DNA of 64,000 nt from Alicyclobacillus herbarius DSM 13609. Its GTDB lineage: Bacteria > Bacillota > Bacilli > Alicyclobacillales > Alicyclobacillaceae. Below are positions 42,241-51,787 of the stretch, piece after piece (position 1 is the first letter of the stretch; every line of letters starts with the position of its first letter). The stretch covers positions 21,689 to 85,688 of the forward strand of contig NZ_AUMH01000019.1 in NCBI RefSeq assembly GCF_000430585.1, given 5' to 3'. The position numbers were made by a program, and so were the translations under genes. The notes under the pieces were generated by a model. That model worked only from the letters and a program-made list of their open reading frames with translations, was not told the origin of the DNA and searched no databases.

Positions 42241-43098
42241 TTAAGGTTCTTCGCCTACGCTCACCAGATTCAAAATGCGCTCCAAGTCTTCGTCGGAGAA
42301 ATAATCGATCTCAATCTTGCCGCGTTTCTTTCCAGGTCGGATGCGCACCGAAGTTCCTAACCGGACCCGGAACTGTTCCTCGTACCGCTTATAGTGGCTC
42401 GGCAGTGGTTTTTTATTTGTTTCACGTGAAACGGTCTCTGGCCGATAGACCAGCTTTTCCAACGAACGGACACTCAGGTCTTCCTCCGCGACACGGCGCG
42501 CCAACTCGATCTGCCGCTTCGCATCCGTGACTGCCAACAACGCACGGGCGTGTCCCATCGTCAGTGTTCCACGTGAAACCAAGTCACGCACCTCTTCTGG
42601 GAGTTGAAGCAATCGCAGCATGTTGGCCACGTGAGATCGGCTCTGCCCCACCCGTTTTGCTAATTGCTCCTGGGTGAGGTGGCACTTTTCAATCAAGTTT
42701 GCGTAGGCTTCCGAGATCTCAATCGCGTTCAAGTCTTCTCGTTGCAGGTTCTCGATGACCGCAATCTCCATCAGCTGCACGTCGGTAAATTCTCGAATGA
42801 CGGCAGGTACCTTGACTAAGCCCGCCATCTGCGCCGCTCGAAAGCGCCGCTCGCCAGCGACAATATCGTACCCGCGGACACTGCTGCGGCGGACAATCAA
42901 TGGCTGAATGATTCCGTGTTCTCGAATGGATTGGGCCAATTCATCCAGTTTCTGCTCATCAAACACGCGCCTTGGCTGATACGGGTTCGGTCGTAAGTCC
43001 TGAACCGACACGGTGAAGACCTGGTCTTGCTCGGAGACGTCCAGTTCCGGGAACAATGCCCCCAACCCTTTCCCCAGCCCTTTCTGTGGCTTACTCAA
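42241..43098 (-). CDS. parB: Chromosome partitioning protein ParB/Spo0J
   Basis: A 285-residue CTPase that loads on parS, slides along DNA and recruits SMC, so moving origins apart. Visible are the N-terminal MSKPQKGLGKGLGALFP, the CTP-binding arginine-rich box AGERRFRAAQMAG, VIENLQREDLNAIEIS, and the helix-turn-helix LAKRVGQSRSHVANMLRLL. A C-terminal dimer domain ends it (IEIDYFSDEDLERIL). It overlaps parA by 8 bases. Two parS-like sites are inside the gene, as in B. subtilis spo0J. Confidence 0.96.
   Translation of the reverse strand: MSKPQKGLGKGLGALFPELDVSEQDQVFTVSVQDLRPNPYQPRRVFDEQKLDELAQSIREHGIIQPLIVRRSSVRGYDIVAGERRFRAAQMAGLVKVPAVIREFTDVQLMEIAVIENLQREDLNAIEISEAYANLIEKCHLTQEQLAKRVGQSRSHVANMLRLLQLPEEVRDLVSRGTLTMGHARALLAVTDAKRQIELARRVAEEDLSVRSLEKLVYRPETVSRETNKKPLPSHYKRYEEQFRVRLGTSVRIRPGKKRGKIEIDYFSDEDLERILNLVSVGEEP
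42418..42433 (+). promoter_or_regulatory. parS site, 15 of 16 bases match
   Basis: TGTTTCACGTGAAACG matches the B. subtilis parS consensus TGTTTCACGTGAAACA at all but the last base. It lies within the parB coding region, the usual place of a parS near the origin, and is where ParB would load. Confidence 0.85.
42565..42580 (+). promoter_or_regulatory. Second, weaker parS-like site
   Basis: TGTTCCACGTGAAACC agrees with the parS consensus at 14 of 16 positions and keeps the CACGTG centre. It lies 147 bases from the first site inside parB. Binding strength may be lower. Confidence 0.6.
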
Positions 43099-43858
43099 GG
43101 CCTATCACTTCCCTTGCCAGGTCCATATAGGTCTCAGCTCCACGCGACTTGGCGTCATAATGGATAATCGGCCGGCCATGGCTCGGTGCCTCACTTAACC
43201 GGACGTTGCGAGGAATAACCGTGTGATAGACTTTGTCGCGAAAGTACTTCTTCACATCCTCAATCACCTGAATGCCGAGATTGGTGCGAGCGTCCAGCAT
43301 GGTCAGCAGCACTCCTTCCACCTCTAAAGACGTGTTCAGGTGCTTTTGCACGAGTCGAATCGTGTTGAGGAGTTGGCTCAACCCTTCCAACGCGTAATAT
43401 TCGCACTGAATCGGAATCAACACAGAATCTGCCGCCGTCAGGGCGTTGACCGTCAACAACCCGAGGGAAGGCGGACAGTCGATGATAATGTAGTCATACT
43501 CTTTGCGCAGAGGCTGCACGGCCCGACGCAGCCGTACCTCTCGCGAGATGGTCGGCACGAGCTCGATTTCTGCACCCGCCAACTGGATCGTCGCAGGAAG
43601 CACCGACAGGTTCGGTAAATCACTCTGCAGAATCGCCTGCTCGACGGGTACATCGTTGATAATGACGTCGTACACGCAGTAGTGTACATCCGCCTTGTTC
43701 ACACCGATGCCTGAGGTCGAATTTCCTTGCGGATCGATATCGACCAGCAGCACCCGCTTCCCTAAATCCGCCATGCAAGCCGTGAGATTGACTGCGGTGG
43801 TCGTTTTCCCGACCCCGCCTTTTTGATTCGCAACTGCAATAATTCGACCGCTGGCCAC
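43091..43858 (-). CDS. parA: Chromosome partitioning ATPase ParA/Soj
   Basis: A 255-residue Walker-type ATPase. The deviant Walker A is KGGVGKTTTAVNL near residue 13, A' is LLVDIDPQGNSTSG and Walker B is YIIIDCPPSLGLLT. The C-terminus VIPRNVRLSEAPSHGRPI is typical. With ParB and parS it positions the origins and also regulates DnaA in B. subtilis. It precedes and overlaps parB by 8 bases. Confidence 0.97.
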   Translation of the reverse strand: MASGRIIAVANQKGGVGKTTTAVNLTACMADLGKRVLLVDIDPQGNSTSGIGVNKADVHYCVYDVIINDVPVEQAILQSDLPNLSVLPATIQLAGAEIELVPTISREVRLRRAVQPLRKEYDYIIIDCPPSLGLLTVNALTAADSVLIPIQCEYYALEGLSQLLNTIRLVQKHLNTSLEVEGVLLTMLDARTNLGIQVIEDVKKYFRDKVYHTVIPRNVRLSEAPSHGRPIIHYDAKSRGAETYMDLAREVIGLE

Positions 43859-44039
43859 AGAGTGCCCTCCTCATTCCGGATTCCCAACGACCTAGCATGC
43901 TACCACTCATTCTACTTCAAATTCAATCTGCTGGGTCTAAGAATCTCTCATTCAACCGCTTTCCGTCCCGATTCAAGACACCGAGAGTTCCGCCATTGCG
44001 TCCTCATCTTGGTCTCAGAATTGACCAATGCCGTAACCC
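43859..44039. other. Spacer upstream of parA
   Basis: About 180 bases with several AT-rich words near 43900-43935, presumably holding the parAB promoter. No coding similarity or strong palindrome was seen. Confidence 0.3.
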
Positions 44040-44132
44040 CTAGATTGTGGGGACGATGTGGATCGATAACGCGGCTGCAAATAAAAAAAGCAGGCTGGTC
44101 ACCCAACCCACCGTATCCGAAAACCTTTCCAT
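44040..44132 (-). CDS. Possible small membrane protein (30 residues)
   Basis: An ATG preceded by AAGGAG at 5 bases opens MERFSDTVGWVTSLLFLFAA, then L-S-I-H-I-V-P-T-I, a single hydrophobic helix with a short polar N-terminus. A TTG four codons upstream with GGAGG is another start. It lies between noc and parA in the same direction, where other Bacillales have yyaB-type genes or nothing. Codon content gives no firm proof that it is made. Confidence 0.4.
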   Translation of the reverse strand: MERFSDTVGWVTSLLFLFAAALSIHIVPTI

Positions 44133-44175
44133 CCGCTCCTTCAATCTGCCTCCTAGAGGGGGGTCCGGAAAAAGG

Positions 44176-45033
44176 CTAGACTTGCCCCGGGTTCTCCTTT
44201 GCGTCAGCATTTCCTTTGGGAACCTTGATGATAAATTGATAGAAATCCGTGTCGTCTTGTTCCTCGCAGACCACGGAGAGACCTGACTTCTCAATCATGC
44301 TCAAAGACTGGCGAATGGTGTTGACCGCTAGCCGCACGTCCTTCGACAAACCGCGCTTGCGCGGCCGCCGCGCCGGTGCATGTTCCAAGCGAGCCAGCGT
44401 CTGCCGTACCCGTTCCTCCATCTGTTTGACATTCCAACCGCGTTCGAGACACTCCTCAAACAAGCGAATCTGCAGCTCTTCCGAGGGCAGCGCCAACAAG
44501 GCCCGTGCGTGCCGTTCTGTAATCTTCCGGCGTCGCAGCGCCTCCTGCACCACCTCTGGCAGGTGAAGCAAACGGAGTTTGTTGGCGATGGTCGATTGCC
44601 CTTTCCCCAACCGCTGCGCCAAACTCTCCTGCGTCAGACCGTGCAGCTCCAACAGCTGCTGATACGCCACCGCTTCCTCAATCGGCGTCAGGCCCTCCCG
44701 CTGCAGGTTTTCAATCAATGCCGCCGAGGCGGTCTGCGCGTCGTTCATCTCTTTGACAATCGCCGGTACGGTGGTCCATCCCAGCATTCGCGCCGCCCGC
44801 AACCGCCGTTCACCGGCAATCAGCTCGTAGCGGCCCTTATGTCGTCGGACGACAATCGGTTGAATCAGACCGTGCGTCTGAATCGTGCGGGCCAACTCGG
44901 AAATGCTGTCCTCATCGAAAACTGTGCGCGGTTGGAACGGGTTGGAGACAATCTCGTCGACACCAATCTGCACTACCGACGAACTTGTCGACGTATCCTT
45001 TGTACCTAACCATCTTCCCCATGTTTCCCTCAT
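44176..45033 (-). CDS. noc: Nucleoid occlusion protein Noc
   Basis: A 285-residue ParB paralogue that stops division over the nucleoid. It shares the domains with ParB: IVSNPFQPRTVFDEDSISEL, AGERRLRAARMLG, IENLQREGLTPIEEAVAYQQ and the helix-turn-helix LAQRLGKGQSTIANKLRLL. The C-terminal part and the N-terminal extension with an amphipathic start (MRETWGRWLG), which in Noc binds the membrane, differ from ParB. The ATG at 45033 has GAGGGG 8 bases upstream. It lies between rsmG and parA, the order seen in B. subtilis. Confidence 0.93.
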   Translation of the reverse strand: MRETWGRWLGTKDTSTSSSVVQIGVDEIVSNPFQPRTVFDEDSISELARTIQTHGLIQPIVVRRHKGRYELIAGERRLRAARMLGWTTVPAIVKEMNDAQTASAALIENLQREGLTPIEEAVAYQQLLELHGLTQESLAQRLGKGQSTIANKLRLLHLPEVVQEALRRRKITERHARALLALPSEELQIRLFEECLERGWNVKQMEERVRQTLARLEHAPARRPRKRGLSKDVRLAVNTIRQSLSMIEKSGLSVVCEEQDDTDFYQFIIKVPKGNADAKENPGQV

Positions 45034-45203
45034 CTGCAACCCCTCTATCCCAGAGCGGCACACCCCAGTGCCGTACTTGCAGAAGTCGCTCGACACAGCT
45101 GTCCTTACTCCACTTCCACGAGGACACGCAAATTCCTGCCCCTCGACAAAGGTTGCCGACAAGCGTCAGCATCCGACAGAGGTCACTAAGAATGAAAATT
45201 CTT

Positions 45204-45914
45204 CTACAAAGGGCGCCGCTGGGGAGTGCCCGCCTTTCTCGGAAAGGTGGGACTCACTGTACCCTCGACCCGGATGACAGCCAATGTTCGCTCACCCTCC
45301 CCCATTGGCAGCGACGTGCGTTCCACCCGCTCAATCTTCGCCGACAACTGCCCGGCCGCTCGCCGTCCGTCCGGCAGTTCCTCGTCCAATTGCGGGCCCT
45401 TATAGGCCAATACACACCCGCCGGGGCGGACAAACGGCACCGTCAGCTCCAAAAGCACGTTCAGACGCGCCACAGCCCGCGACACGACCACGTCAAACCG
45501 TTGTCGCCAGGTATCGTCCCGGGCCAAGTCTTCGGCCCGGCCGTGCACTACGGTGACGTTTTTTAGCCCCAGCTCCTCGACGACCGCTTCCAGAAACCGC
45601 GTCCGTTTCTGCAGCGAATCCATCAGTACTACGTGCACCTGCGGACAGCAGATGGCCAACGGCAGGCCCGGGAATCCGGCCCCCGTGCCCACGTCGGCCA
45701 ACTTTCCCGCCTCCCCCAGGGTTTCGGTGAACTCCGGAACACGCAAGGCGAGCAGACTGTCCCAAAAGTGCTTGATGTACACCTCGGATTCCTCGGTCAC
45801 CGCCGTCAGATTCATGCGTTCATTCCACTCCACAAGCAACGCGTAGTAGCGGGCGAACGCAGCTTGCTGCACGGCCGACAACGCCGCCTCAAATTGCTCC
45901 CGCGCCTTCGACAT
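45204..45914 (-). CDS. rsmG: 16S rRNA (guanine527-N7)-methyltransferase RsmG
   Basis: SAM-dependent methyltransferase (GidB) for G527 of 16S rRNA; loss gives low-level streptomycin resistance. The 236-residue protein has the SAM motif KLADVGTGAGFPGLPLAI, LKNVTVVHGRAED and VVSRAVARLNVLLEL. It begins MSKAREQFEAALSAV. The ATG at 45914 lies 8 bases after the mnmG stop, with GAGG between. The C-terminus extends about 15 residues beyond usual with a basic tail. Confidence 0.95.
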   Translation of the reverse strand: MSKAREQFEAALSAVQQAAFARYYALLVEWNERMNLTAVTEESEVYIKHFWDSLLALRVPEFTETLGEAGKLADVGTGAGFPGLPLAICCPQVHVVLMDSLQKRTRFLEAVVEELGLKNVTVVHGRAEDLARDDTWRQRFDVVVSRAVARLNVLLELTVPFVRPGGCVLAYKGPQLDEELPDGRRAAGQLSAKIERVERTSLPMGEGERTLAVIRVEGTVSPTFPRKAGTPQRRPL

Positions 45915-45921
45915 TCGCGCC

Positions 45922-47811
45922 TCACGCATTGGCCGCCCGTCCTCGCACCTGCTGCAAGTGCACCAAAAGAATGGAGATATCCGCCGGGGTTACGCCCGGG
46001 ATGCGGGCAGCCTGACCCACCGTCATCGGCCGCACCTTCATCAACTTCTCGCGCCCCTCCGACGACAGACCACGCACCCCTTCATAGTCCACGTCGGCCG
46101 GAATCGCCTTCTCCTCCAAACGCTTCTGCCGTGCAATGTCCTGCAGTTGCTTTTGGATGTAGCCACTATACTTGACCTGAATCTCTACCTGCTCCCGAAC
46201 CTCTTTCGGCAGCCGCTCCGAGTCGCTGCCGCCCTCCATCTGCTCGATGTGCCGATACTCGACTTCCGGCCGCCGCAACAGCTGCTCCAGGCTCGCCACG
46301 TCCGCTATCGGGCGCGATCCGGCCGCCTCCAATACGGGATTTGCGACTTCCGGGCGCACGCGCGTATTCGCCAATCGCTCCAGTTCCGCCTTTACGGCCT
46401 GGCGCTTCTCCACCATCCGATCGTACTTTTCTGCCGGCAGCAGCCCAGACTGATAGCCAATCTCCATCAACCGCAGGTCCGCGTTGTCGTGCCGGAGCAG
46501 CAGTCGGTATTCAGCACGCGACGTCAACAGCCGATACGGCTCGTTGGTGCCTTTGGTGACGAGATCGTCAATCATCACCCCGATATACGCGTCCGATCTC
46601 GCCAGCACAATCGGCGGCTCTCCTTGCGCCTTGCGCGCCGCGTTGATGCCGGCGACAATTCCCTGGCCCGCCGCCTCCTCGTACCCGGAGGTGCCGTTGA
46701 GCTGCCCAGCCGTGAACAAGCCCTCGACCAACTTCGACTCCAGGGTCGGCCACAACTGGGTCGGCACAATCACGTCATACTCAATCGCGTAGCCCGGCCG
46801 CAGCATCTCGACCTTCTCCAGGCCTGGGATGGTCCGGAGCAACTTCAACTGCACATCCTCCGGCAAACTGGTCGACAACCCCTGGACATACCATTCCGCC
46901 GTATCCGGGCCCTCCGGCTCCAAAAAGATTTGATGGCTCGGCCTATCGCGAAAGCGCACCACCTTATCTTCAATCGAAGGGCAGTACCGGGGACCGGTTC
47001 CTTTAATCTCGCCCGAATACATCGGTGCCCGATGCAGATTCTCCAGGATGAGCGAATGGGAGTTCTCGTTCGTATACGTCAACCAGCACGAGACCTGGGG
47101 GCGGACAGGGACGTCCGGATCGAACGAAAAGTGTTCTGGATGCTCGTCCCCAGGCTGCTCCTGCAGCGCGTCAAAGCGAATGGTGTTGCGGTTGATGCGC
47201 GGCGGGGTCCCGGTTTTAAACCGGACCAGGTCAAACCCGATGTCCAACAGGCTGTCGGTCAGCTTCACCGCCGGCATCTGCCCGTATGGCCCACTGTCGT
47301 ACGACACATCGCCGATGAACACGCGGCCACGCAGATAGGTGCCTGTGGTCAGGACAATCGCCTTCGCCCGGTACTCTGCGCCGGTTTTGGTCACCACCGC
47401 GTACACCCTGTCGCCCTTGGTCAACAGCTCCTCGACCATGCCCTGCTTCAAATCGAGGTTTGGCTGATTTTCCAGTTTCTGCTTCATCAGCGCGCCGTAC
47501 AATCGCTTATCCGCCTGCGCGCGCAGGGCTTGCACGGCCGGGCCTTTACCCGTGTTCAACATCCGCATCTGGATGTACGTGTGATCAATATTCCGGGCCA
47601 TCTCCCCGCCCAACGCGTCAATCTCCCGGACCACGATGCCTTTGGCGGGTCCGCCAATCGACGGATTGCACGGCATATACGCAATTGTGTCCAGGTTGAT
47701 GGTCAAAAGCAGCGTTCGACAGCCCATCCTCGCCGCCGCCAAGGCTGCTTCGCAGCCTGCGTGTCCGGCGCCCACCACAATCACTTCATACTCGCCCGCG
47801 AAGTAGCGCAC
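45922..47811 (-). CDS. mnmG: tRNA uridine-34 5-carboxymethylaminomethyl modification enzyme MnmG
   Basis: FAD enzyme (GidA) that with MnmE modifies wobble uridine 34 of tRNAs. The 629-residue protein has the dinucleotide motif [40 protein letters not shown] and a C-terminal helical MnmE-binding domain ([32 protein letters not shown]). The start is a GTG at 47811 behind AAGGGG, giving the normal length. It follows mnmE and precedes rsmG in the usual order. Confidence 0.96.
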   Translation of the reverse strand: MRYFAGEYEVIVVGAGHAGCEAALAAARMGCRTLLLTINLDTIAYMPCNPSIGGPAKGIVVREIDALGGEMARNIDHTYIQMRMLNTGKGPAVQALRAQADKRLYGALMKQKLENQPNLDLKQGMVEELLTKGDRVYAVVTKTGAEYRAKAIVLTTGTYLRGRVFIGDVSYDSGPYGQMPAVKLTDSLLDIGFDLVRFKTGTPPRINRNTIRFDALQEQPGDEHPEHFSFDPDVPVRPQVSCWLTYTNENSHSLILENLHRAPMYSGEIKGTGPRYCPSIEDKVVRFRDRPSHQIFLEPEGPDTAEWYVQGLSTSLPEDVQLKLLRTIPGLEKVEMLRPGYAIEYDVIVPTQLWPTLESKLVEGLFTAGQLNGTSGYEEAAGQGIVAGINAARKAQGEPPIVLARSDAYIGVMIDDLVTKGTNEPYRLLTSRAEYRLLLRHDNADLRLMEIGYQSGLLPAEKYDRMVEKRQAVKAELERLANTRVRPEVANPVLEAAGSRPIADVASLEQLLRRPEVEYRHIEQMEGGSDSERLPKEVREQVEIQVKYSGYIQKQLQDIARQKRLEEKAIPADVDYEGVRGLSSEGREKLMKVRPMTVGQAARIPGVTPADISILLVHLQQVRGRAANA

Positions 47812-47846
47812 GCATCCGTCACCCCTTCCCTTTCCACGGGAAAACG

Positions 47847-49220
47847 TTATTTCCCAAGACAAAACTGAGAAAAGATCTCGTCCAGCAATTCCTCGCCGAC
47901 CTCTTCACCAATCACCAAGCCCAACTCGGCATACGCTGACTGCAGCTGCACCGCCACAATATCTAAGGTCGCCCCCATTTCGGCCGCCGCAACCGCCTCG
48001 GCTAATTCGCGGCGAGCCGATTCCAGCAACCGCCGCTGCCGCTCATTCGCCATATAAGTCAGGTCCTGTCCACTGCCAAACCCGGCTACGGTCGCCATAG
48101 TATCGGCCAGTTCCGCCATTCCTTGCAGCTCCCTTGCCGACACCTGAACCACGGTCGATCCGCCCGTATACGGCGTCAATTCTTCCTCATCGACCACCCG
48201 CGGCAAATCGGCCTTGTTCAGGACAATTATCCGTCTCAATCCCTCGGTATCCCGCAACAACTGAACGTCTTCCGGACTGAGCGGCCGCGAGGCGTCGAGC
48301 ACCAACAACACCAATTCCGCCTCCTGCAGCATCTGCCGCGACCGCTTCACGCCCATCCGTTCCACCACATCGCCGGTTTCGCGAATCCCAGCCGTATCGA
48401 GCAGACGAAACGGAATCCCGCGCATGTTCACGTACTCTTCCAGGACGTCCCGCGTGGTTCCCGGAATATCGGTGACAATCGCCCGATCCCGCTGCAATAG
48501 AGCGTTCATCAAGGACGACTTACCGACATTCGGGCGCCCGACAATCGCCGTCGCCAATCCGTCCCGCAGCACCTGCCCTGTGCGTGCCGCTGCCAACAGC
48601 TCGTCCAGGTCCGCTAACAGTTCTCGCCCGGTTTCCACGACTTGCGCGCTCGCTACGTCTTCTACATCGTGCTCCGGGTAATCAATGGTAACTTCTACAT
48701 GCGCCTGCAGACGCAGCAGCTTCTGCCTTAGTTCCCGCACTTTATCCCCGAGACGCCCCCGCACCTGCTCCAGCGCCGATTGGGTCGCGCGCTCCGTTTT
48801 CGCCCGGATGAGGTCCATCACGGCCTCCGCCTGCGATAGATCAATCCGCCCGTTCACAAACGCGCGGCGCGTAAATTCCCCGGGTTCCGCTAACCGCGCC
48901 CCGGCATCGAGCACGCACCCCAGTACCGTCTGCACGACGCGCAAGCCGCCATGCACCTGCAGCTCCAGCACGTCTTCCGCCGTGTAGCTCTTCGGCCCTG
49001 GCATCCACAAAATGATGGCCTCATCGACCGTTTCCCCTGATTCTGGGTGTACCACACGCCCGTAGAGCAGCTTTCTTGCACCAAGCGTCGGCTGCCGTCC
49101 CGCAGGGGTCCGCACCACCTTCTCGGCGATTCCTTTGGCCCCCTTACCACTGACGCGAACGATTCCAACTGCCGATTCTCCCGGGGCTGTCGCCACCGCA
49201 GCAATCGTGTCCAGCTCCAT
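47847..49220 (-). CDS. mnmE: tRNA modification GTPase MnmE
   Basis: A 457-residue GTPase. The N-terminal tetrahydrofolate-binding domain (about 1-118) has [19 protein letters not shown] and [20 protein letters not shown]. The G domain has [39 protein letters not shown] and NKADL. The C-terminal FCLGK keeps the catalytic Cys. GGGGGGAAAAGGAG precedes the ATG. The frame ends 36 bases into the mnmG open frame's upstream extension, just before the mnmG start. Confidence 0.97.
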   Translation of the reverse strand: MELDTIAAVATAPGESAVGIVRVSGKGAKGIAEKVVRTPAGRQPTLGARKLLYGRVVHPESGETVDEAIILWMPGPKSYTAEDVLELQVHGGLRVVQTVLGCVLDAGARLAEPGEFTRRAFVNGRIDLSQAEAVMDLIRAKTERATQSALEQVRGRLGDKVRELRQKLLRLQAHVEVTIDYPEHDVEDVASAQVVETGRELLADLDELLAAARTGQVLRDGLATAIVGRPNVGKSSLMNALLQRDRAIVTDIPGTTRDVLEEYVNMRGIPFRLLDTAGIRETGDVVERMGVKRSRQMLQEAELVLLVLDASRPLSPEDVQLLRDTEGLRRIIVLNKADLPRVVDEEELTPYTGGSTVVQVSARELQGMAELADTMATVAGFGSGQDLTYMANERQRRLLESARRELAEAVAAAEMGATLDIVAVQLQSAYAELGLVIGEEVGEELLDEIFSQFCLGK

Positions 49221-49251
49221 CTCCTTTTCCCCCCTTTGCTCACAACGTCTC

Positions 49252-49285
49252 GTCTATAAACAAAACCCTTCTCGCGGAGAAGGGT
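49252..49285 (-). terminator. Intrinsic terminator after jag
   Basis: ACCCTTCTC (49265-49273) pairs with GAGAAGGGT (49277-49285) with a 3-base loop, and on the minus strand TTTTGTTTATAG follows. It separates the rpmH-to-jag group from mnmE. Confidence 0.85.
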
Positions 49286-49345
49286 CCCATATCCATACCA
49301 ATCCGAAACCAGCTACAAAACAGCCGGGCTAACGCCCAACTTCCG

Positions 49346-50113
49346 TTACTCTCGCGGGTCTGCCTGCATCGCCGACGCGCTTATCCGCGCATCCGACGCA
49401 CTCATCCGCGCACGCGGCGTACCCCAGTGCAACGGCACCACGACGACCCTGCGGTTGGGTTCTTCCCCTTCGCTGACCGTCCGCACGTCGCCGCGCCGCT
49501 GCAGATGCGTGTGGACCAATTTGCGTTCGGAGGCCGACATTGGCCGCAGGGATACCGGCTGGCGCGTCCGCAGCGCCTTATCCGCAGCCCTATCGGCAAT
49601 CTGTAGCAGGTTCTCCTGCCGCCTGCGCCGATAATCCCCGGCGTCGACCACAAACCGCAACCTTCGCTCCACCCGCTGATTAGCAACCACGTTGACGAGA
49701 AACTGGAGACTGTCCAAGGTGCTGCCGTGACGGCCAATCACCACCGGCAGCTCTTCTTCTCCACAGATTAACTCTAACTCGACAACCCCATCCTGTCGAC
49801 GATGGCTGTCAGCGGGCTGCCCTTCGTGCACATCCTCTAGAAAACCGGCCTGCAGGCCGTGCCGAACCCGGGCGGACCCGTTGACCCCCATACGACTCAA
49901 CACCTCAGTCAAAAACTCCACCGCTTCTTCTTCGGGGGTAGAAGGTACCGTCACTTCGACTTCCGCCTCGCGACTGCCAAACAAACCGAACAAGCCCTTG
50001 GCCGGTTCGGTCAACACTTTGACCTCCGCCTCGGCACGCGTAGCTCCCAGCCGAACCAACGCAGACGTAATCGCATCCTCGACCGTCCGCCCCGTCGCAA
50101 TAACCCGCTTCAT
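49346..50113 (-). CDS. jag: RNA-binding protein Jag/KhpB/EloR
   Basis: A 255-residue protein with three domains. Jag-N (about 1-55) has MKRVIATGRTVEDAITSALV and GLFGLFGSREAEVEV. A KH domain (about 115-170) has PVVIGRHGSTLDSLQFLVNV, the GxxG being GRHG. The R3H domain (about 185-240) has MSASERKLVHTHLQRRG and TVSEGEEPNRRVVV. It acts in cell elongation and RNA binding, and is encoded with YidC as in other Firmicutes. A short C-terminal repeat-like tail (SASDARISASAMQAD) is unusual. Confidence 0.94.
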   Translation of the reverse strand: MKRVIATGRTVEDAITSALVRLGATRAEAEVKVLTEPAKGLFGLFGSREAEVEVTVPSTPEEEAVEFLTEVLSRMGVNGSARVRHGLQAGFLEDVHEGQPADSHRRQDGVVELELICGEEELPVVIGRHGSTLDSLQFLVNVVANQRVERRLRFVVDAGDYRRRRQENLLQIADRAADKALRTRQPVSLRPMSASERKLVHTHLQRRGDVRTVSEGEEPNRRVVVVPLHWGTPRARMSASDARISASAMQADPRE

Positions 50114-50165
50114 CGTCTGGAAATCCCCTCACAAAGATATCCATTCTATGCGCAAGACATCCGTT

Positions 50166-51095
50166 CTATCTGCGCTTTTTTTCACGCTTCCCGGACTTGG
50201 CGGATTTCTTCGCTGTCTGTGGTTTTTGCTCGGTGGTCGATCCGCCCGTTGTCCCTTCCTCTTCGCCACTCGATTTCTTTTTCGTCTTTTTGCCGCTTGG
50301 CTTCGGATTGTCGGCCACGGCCGTTTGGCCGCCCCCGGCTGCTGCCACTGCGGTCTGCGCCTTCTCACCAGGCCGCACGCGGATAAAATACGCCTGCGCC
50401 GCCGTAAACAGGTTGGTATACACCCAATACAACGCCAATCCGGAAGCAAAGCGCGTCGCCATGATGAAAATGAACACAGGCATCACAAACAACATCCACT
50501 TTTGCTGCATGTCCTGCCCTATCATCATCACGCGCGACGACAAAAACGTCGTCAACGCGGCGACAAACGGCAAGATATAATAATGGTCCGGTTGGCCGAG
50601 TTGGAAGATGCCCAGGAACGTACTTTGGGCCATATGGACGTTCCCTTCAATGGCTCCAAACAGTGCGTACAGGACTGGGAGTTGCAGGAGCATCGGGAAA
50701 CACCCGGCCATCGGGTTGACCCCGGCCTCCTGCCACAGCTTCTGCATTTCTTGCTGCATCTTCTGTGGATCGTTCCTGTACTTGTCCCGAATCCGCGCCA
50801 TCTCCGGCTGCATCTGCTGCATCGCCTTGGAATAGCGGATCTGCTTGATGAAAAAGGGCATGATGAGCAGCCGCACCAACACGGTCAAAACCAGCAGCGC
50901 CAGCCCATAATCGCCGCCCAGCGCTTGCGCGAAGACGTCCAATAAATGGGATACAAACTTCAGGACGTCCCCCCAGGCCCCCTGCGGCCATTTGCCGGGA
51001 GCACTCGGATACATTCCGCAGCCGGAAACGAACATCAACAGCAGTCCGCTCGTCAACCAAAGCCATTTTCGATTACGATGCGACGTTTGAGCCAA
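50166..51095 (-). CDS. yidC: Membrane protein insertase YidC/SpoIIIJ
   Basis: A 309-residue Oxa1-family insertase. It begins with a lipoprotein signal (lipobox FVSGC near 26), then five transmembrane regions including LLVLTVLVRLLIMPFFIKQI, with the conserved positively charged groove residue Arg, and MAGCFPMLLQLPVLYALFGA. Cytoplasmic coiled stretch MQQMQPEMARIRDKYRND is typical. The C-terminal 60 residues are Lys/Thr/Gly-rich and probably contact the ribosome. TTG start at 51095, with AGGAGG before it. Confidence 0.95.
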   Translation of the reverse strand: MAQTSHRNRKWLWLTSGLLLMFVSGCGMYPSAPGKWPQGAWGDVLKFVSHLLDVFAQALGGDYGLALLVLTVLVRLLIMPFFIKQIRYSKAMQQMQPEMARIRDKYRNDPQKMQQEMQKLWQEAGVNPMAGCFPMLLQLPVLYALFGAIEGNVHMAQSTFLGIFQLGQPDHYYILPFVAALTTFLSSRVMMIGQDMQQKWMLFVMPVFIFIMATRFASGLALYWVYTNLFTAAQAYFIRVRPGEKAQTAVAAAGGGQTAVADNPKPSGKKTKKKSSGEEEGTTGGSTTEQKPQTAKKSAKSGKREKKRR

Positions 51096-51107
51096 CCACA
51101 GGTCCTC

Positions 51108-51326
51108 CTATTTCCGTGTTGGAACTGGATCGATGCCTCCAGGGTGCCAGGGTCCACACTTGACTAGCCGACGGGCGCACAGCCAACCGCCGCGGACCAC
51201 CCCAAACCGGGCAATCGATTCCAAGCAGTACTCGGAACACGTTGGGTAAAAACGGCACCGGGCCGGAAACAACGGGGAAATCACCAATTGATAGCCACGA
51301 ATGAGTGCCACCAACAACGTTCTCAC
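51108..51326 (-). CDS. yidD: Membrane protein insertion efficiency factor YidD
   Basis: A 72-residue protein of the YidD family: [20 protein letters not shown], then [20 protein letters not shown] and [17 protein letters not shown], with the conserved Cys in TCSEY and KCGPWHPGG. It helps YidC insert membrane proteins. It uses a GTG start and lies between rnpA and yidC in the normal order. Confidence 0.95.
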   Translation of the reverse strand: MRTLLVALIRGYQLVISPLFPARCRFYPTCSEYCLESIARFGVVRGGWLCARRLVKCGPWHPGGIDPVPTRK

Positions 51327-51357
51327 AGATTGGCTGCCCCCTAGCTTACCAGCCTTA

Positions 51358-51696
51358 TCATATCATGAACTTGCCCTTTCGCAGCAACTTCGTCAACTCT
51401 TCGTTCAATTCGTGGAACTTCGCCCCAGCCGCCGCTGGACGACAAACTACAACAAAATCTACCCCATATCCCGCCAGGTCTTCCTGGCGGCGCTGAAAAC
51501 ACTCCCGCAGCAGTCGCTTCAAACGGTTGCGCTCCACCGCTTTTCCGACCTTTTTACTGACAGAAAAACCGACACGAAAGGTTCCCAGCCGATTGGGGCA
51601 CCAATACAGGACCAAGCGGCGCGCCGCAGCAGAACGACCGCGACTGAACACGCGGCGAAAATCGCGATTTTGTTTTAGTCGGTGGACCGCATTCAC
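51358..51696 (-). CDS. rnpA: Ribonuclease P protein component
   Basis: The 112-residue protein subunit of RNase P, which matures tRNA 5' ends. It contains [20 protein letters not shown] and the RNR motif [15 protein letters not shown], followed by [16 protein letters not shown] start at 51696 with AAGGAG 8 bases before. Between it and rpmH lie a terminator and a duplicated 17-base unit carrying extra AAGGAG words. Confidence 0.97.
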   Translation of the reverse strand: MNAVHRLKQNRDFRRVFSRGRSAAARRLVLYWCPNRLGTFRVGFSVSKKVGKAVERNRLKRLLRECFQRRQEDLAGYGVDFVVVCRPAAAGAKFHELNEELTKLLRKGKFMI

Positions 51697-51716
51697 GCCA
51701 CATGCTCCTTACCCGC

Positions 51717-51750
51717 CGCAAAATTCTCCTTAACGCAAAATTCTCCTTAA
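51717..51750 (-). repeat. Perfect tandem 17-base duplication in the rpmH-rnpA spacer
   Basis: CGCAAAATTCTCCTTAA occurs twice in tandem (51717-51733 and 51734-51750). On the minus strand each copy reads TTAAGGAGAATTTTGCG, so each adds a Shine-Dalgarno-like AAGGAG upstream of the real ribosome site of rnpA. Confidence 0.9.
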
Positions 51751-51763
51751 GACGACAGTGTAT

Positions 51764-51787
51764 GAAAAAAGGCCACCGAAGTGGCCT
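51764..51787 (-). terminator. Intrinsic terminator directly after rpmH
   Basis: AGGCCAC (51770-51776) pairs with GTGGCCT (51781-51787), loop CGAA, followed on the minus strand by TTTTTT (51764-51769). The stem overlaps the rpmH stop codon region. It allows strong rpmH expression with reduced read-through into rnpA. Confidence 0.85.

Noticed and set aside
45958..47868. 636-codon plus-strand open frame
   Set aside because: Antisense to mnmG over its whole length, His/Arg/Leu-rich as shadow frames in GC-rich genes are, and without a domain.
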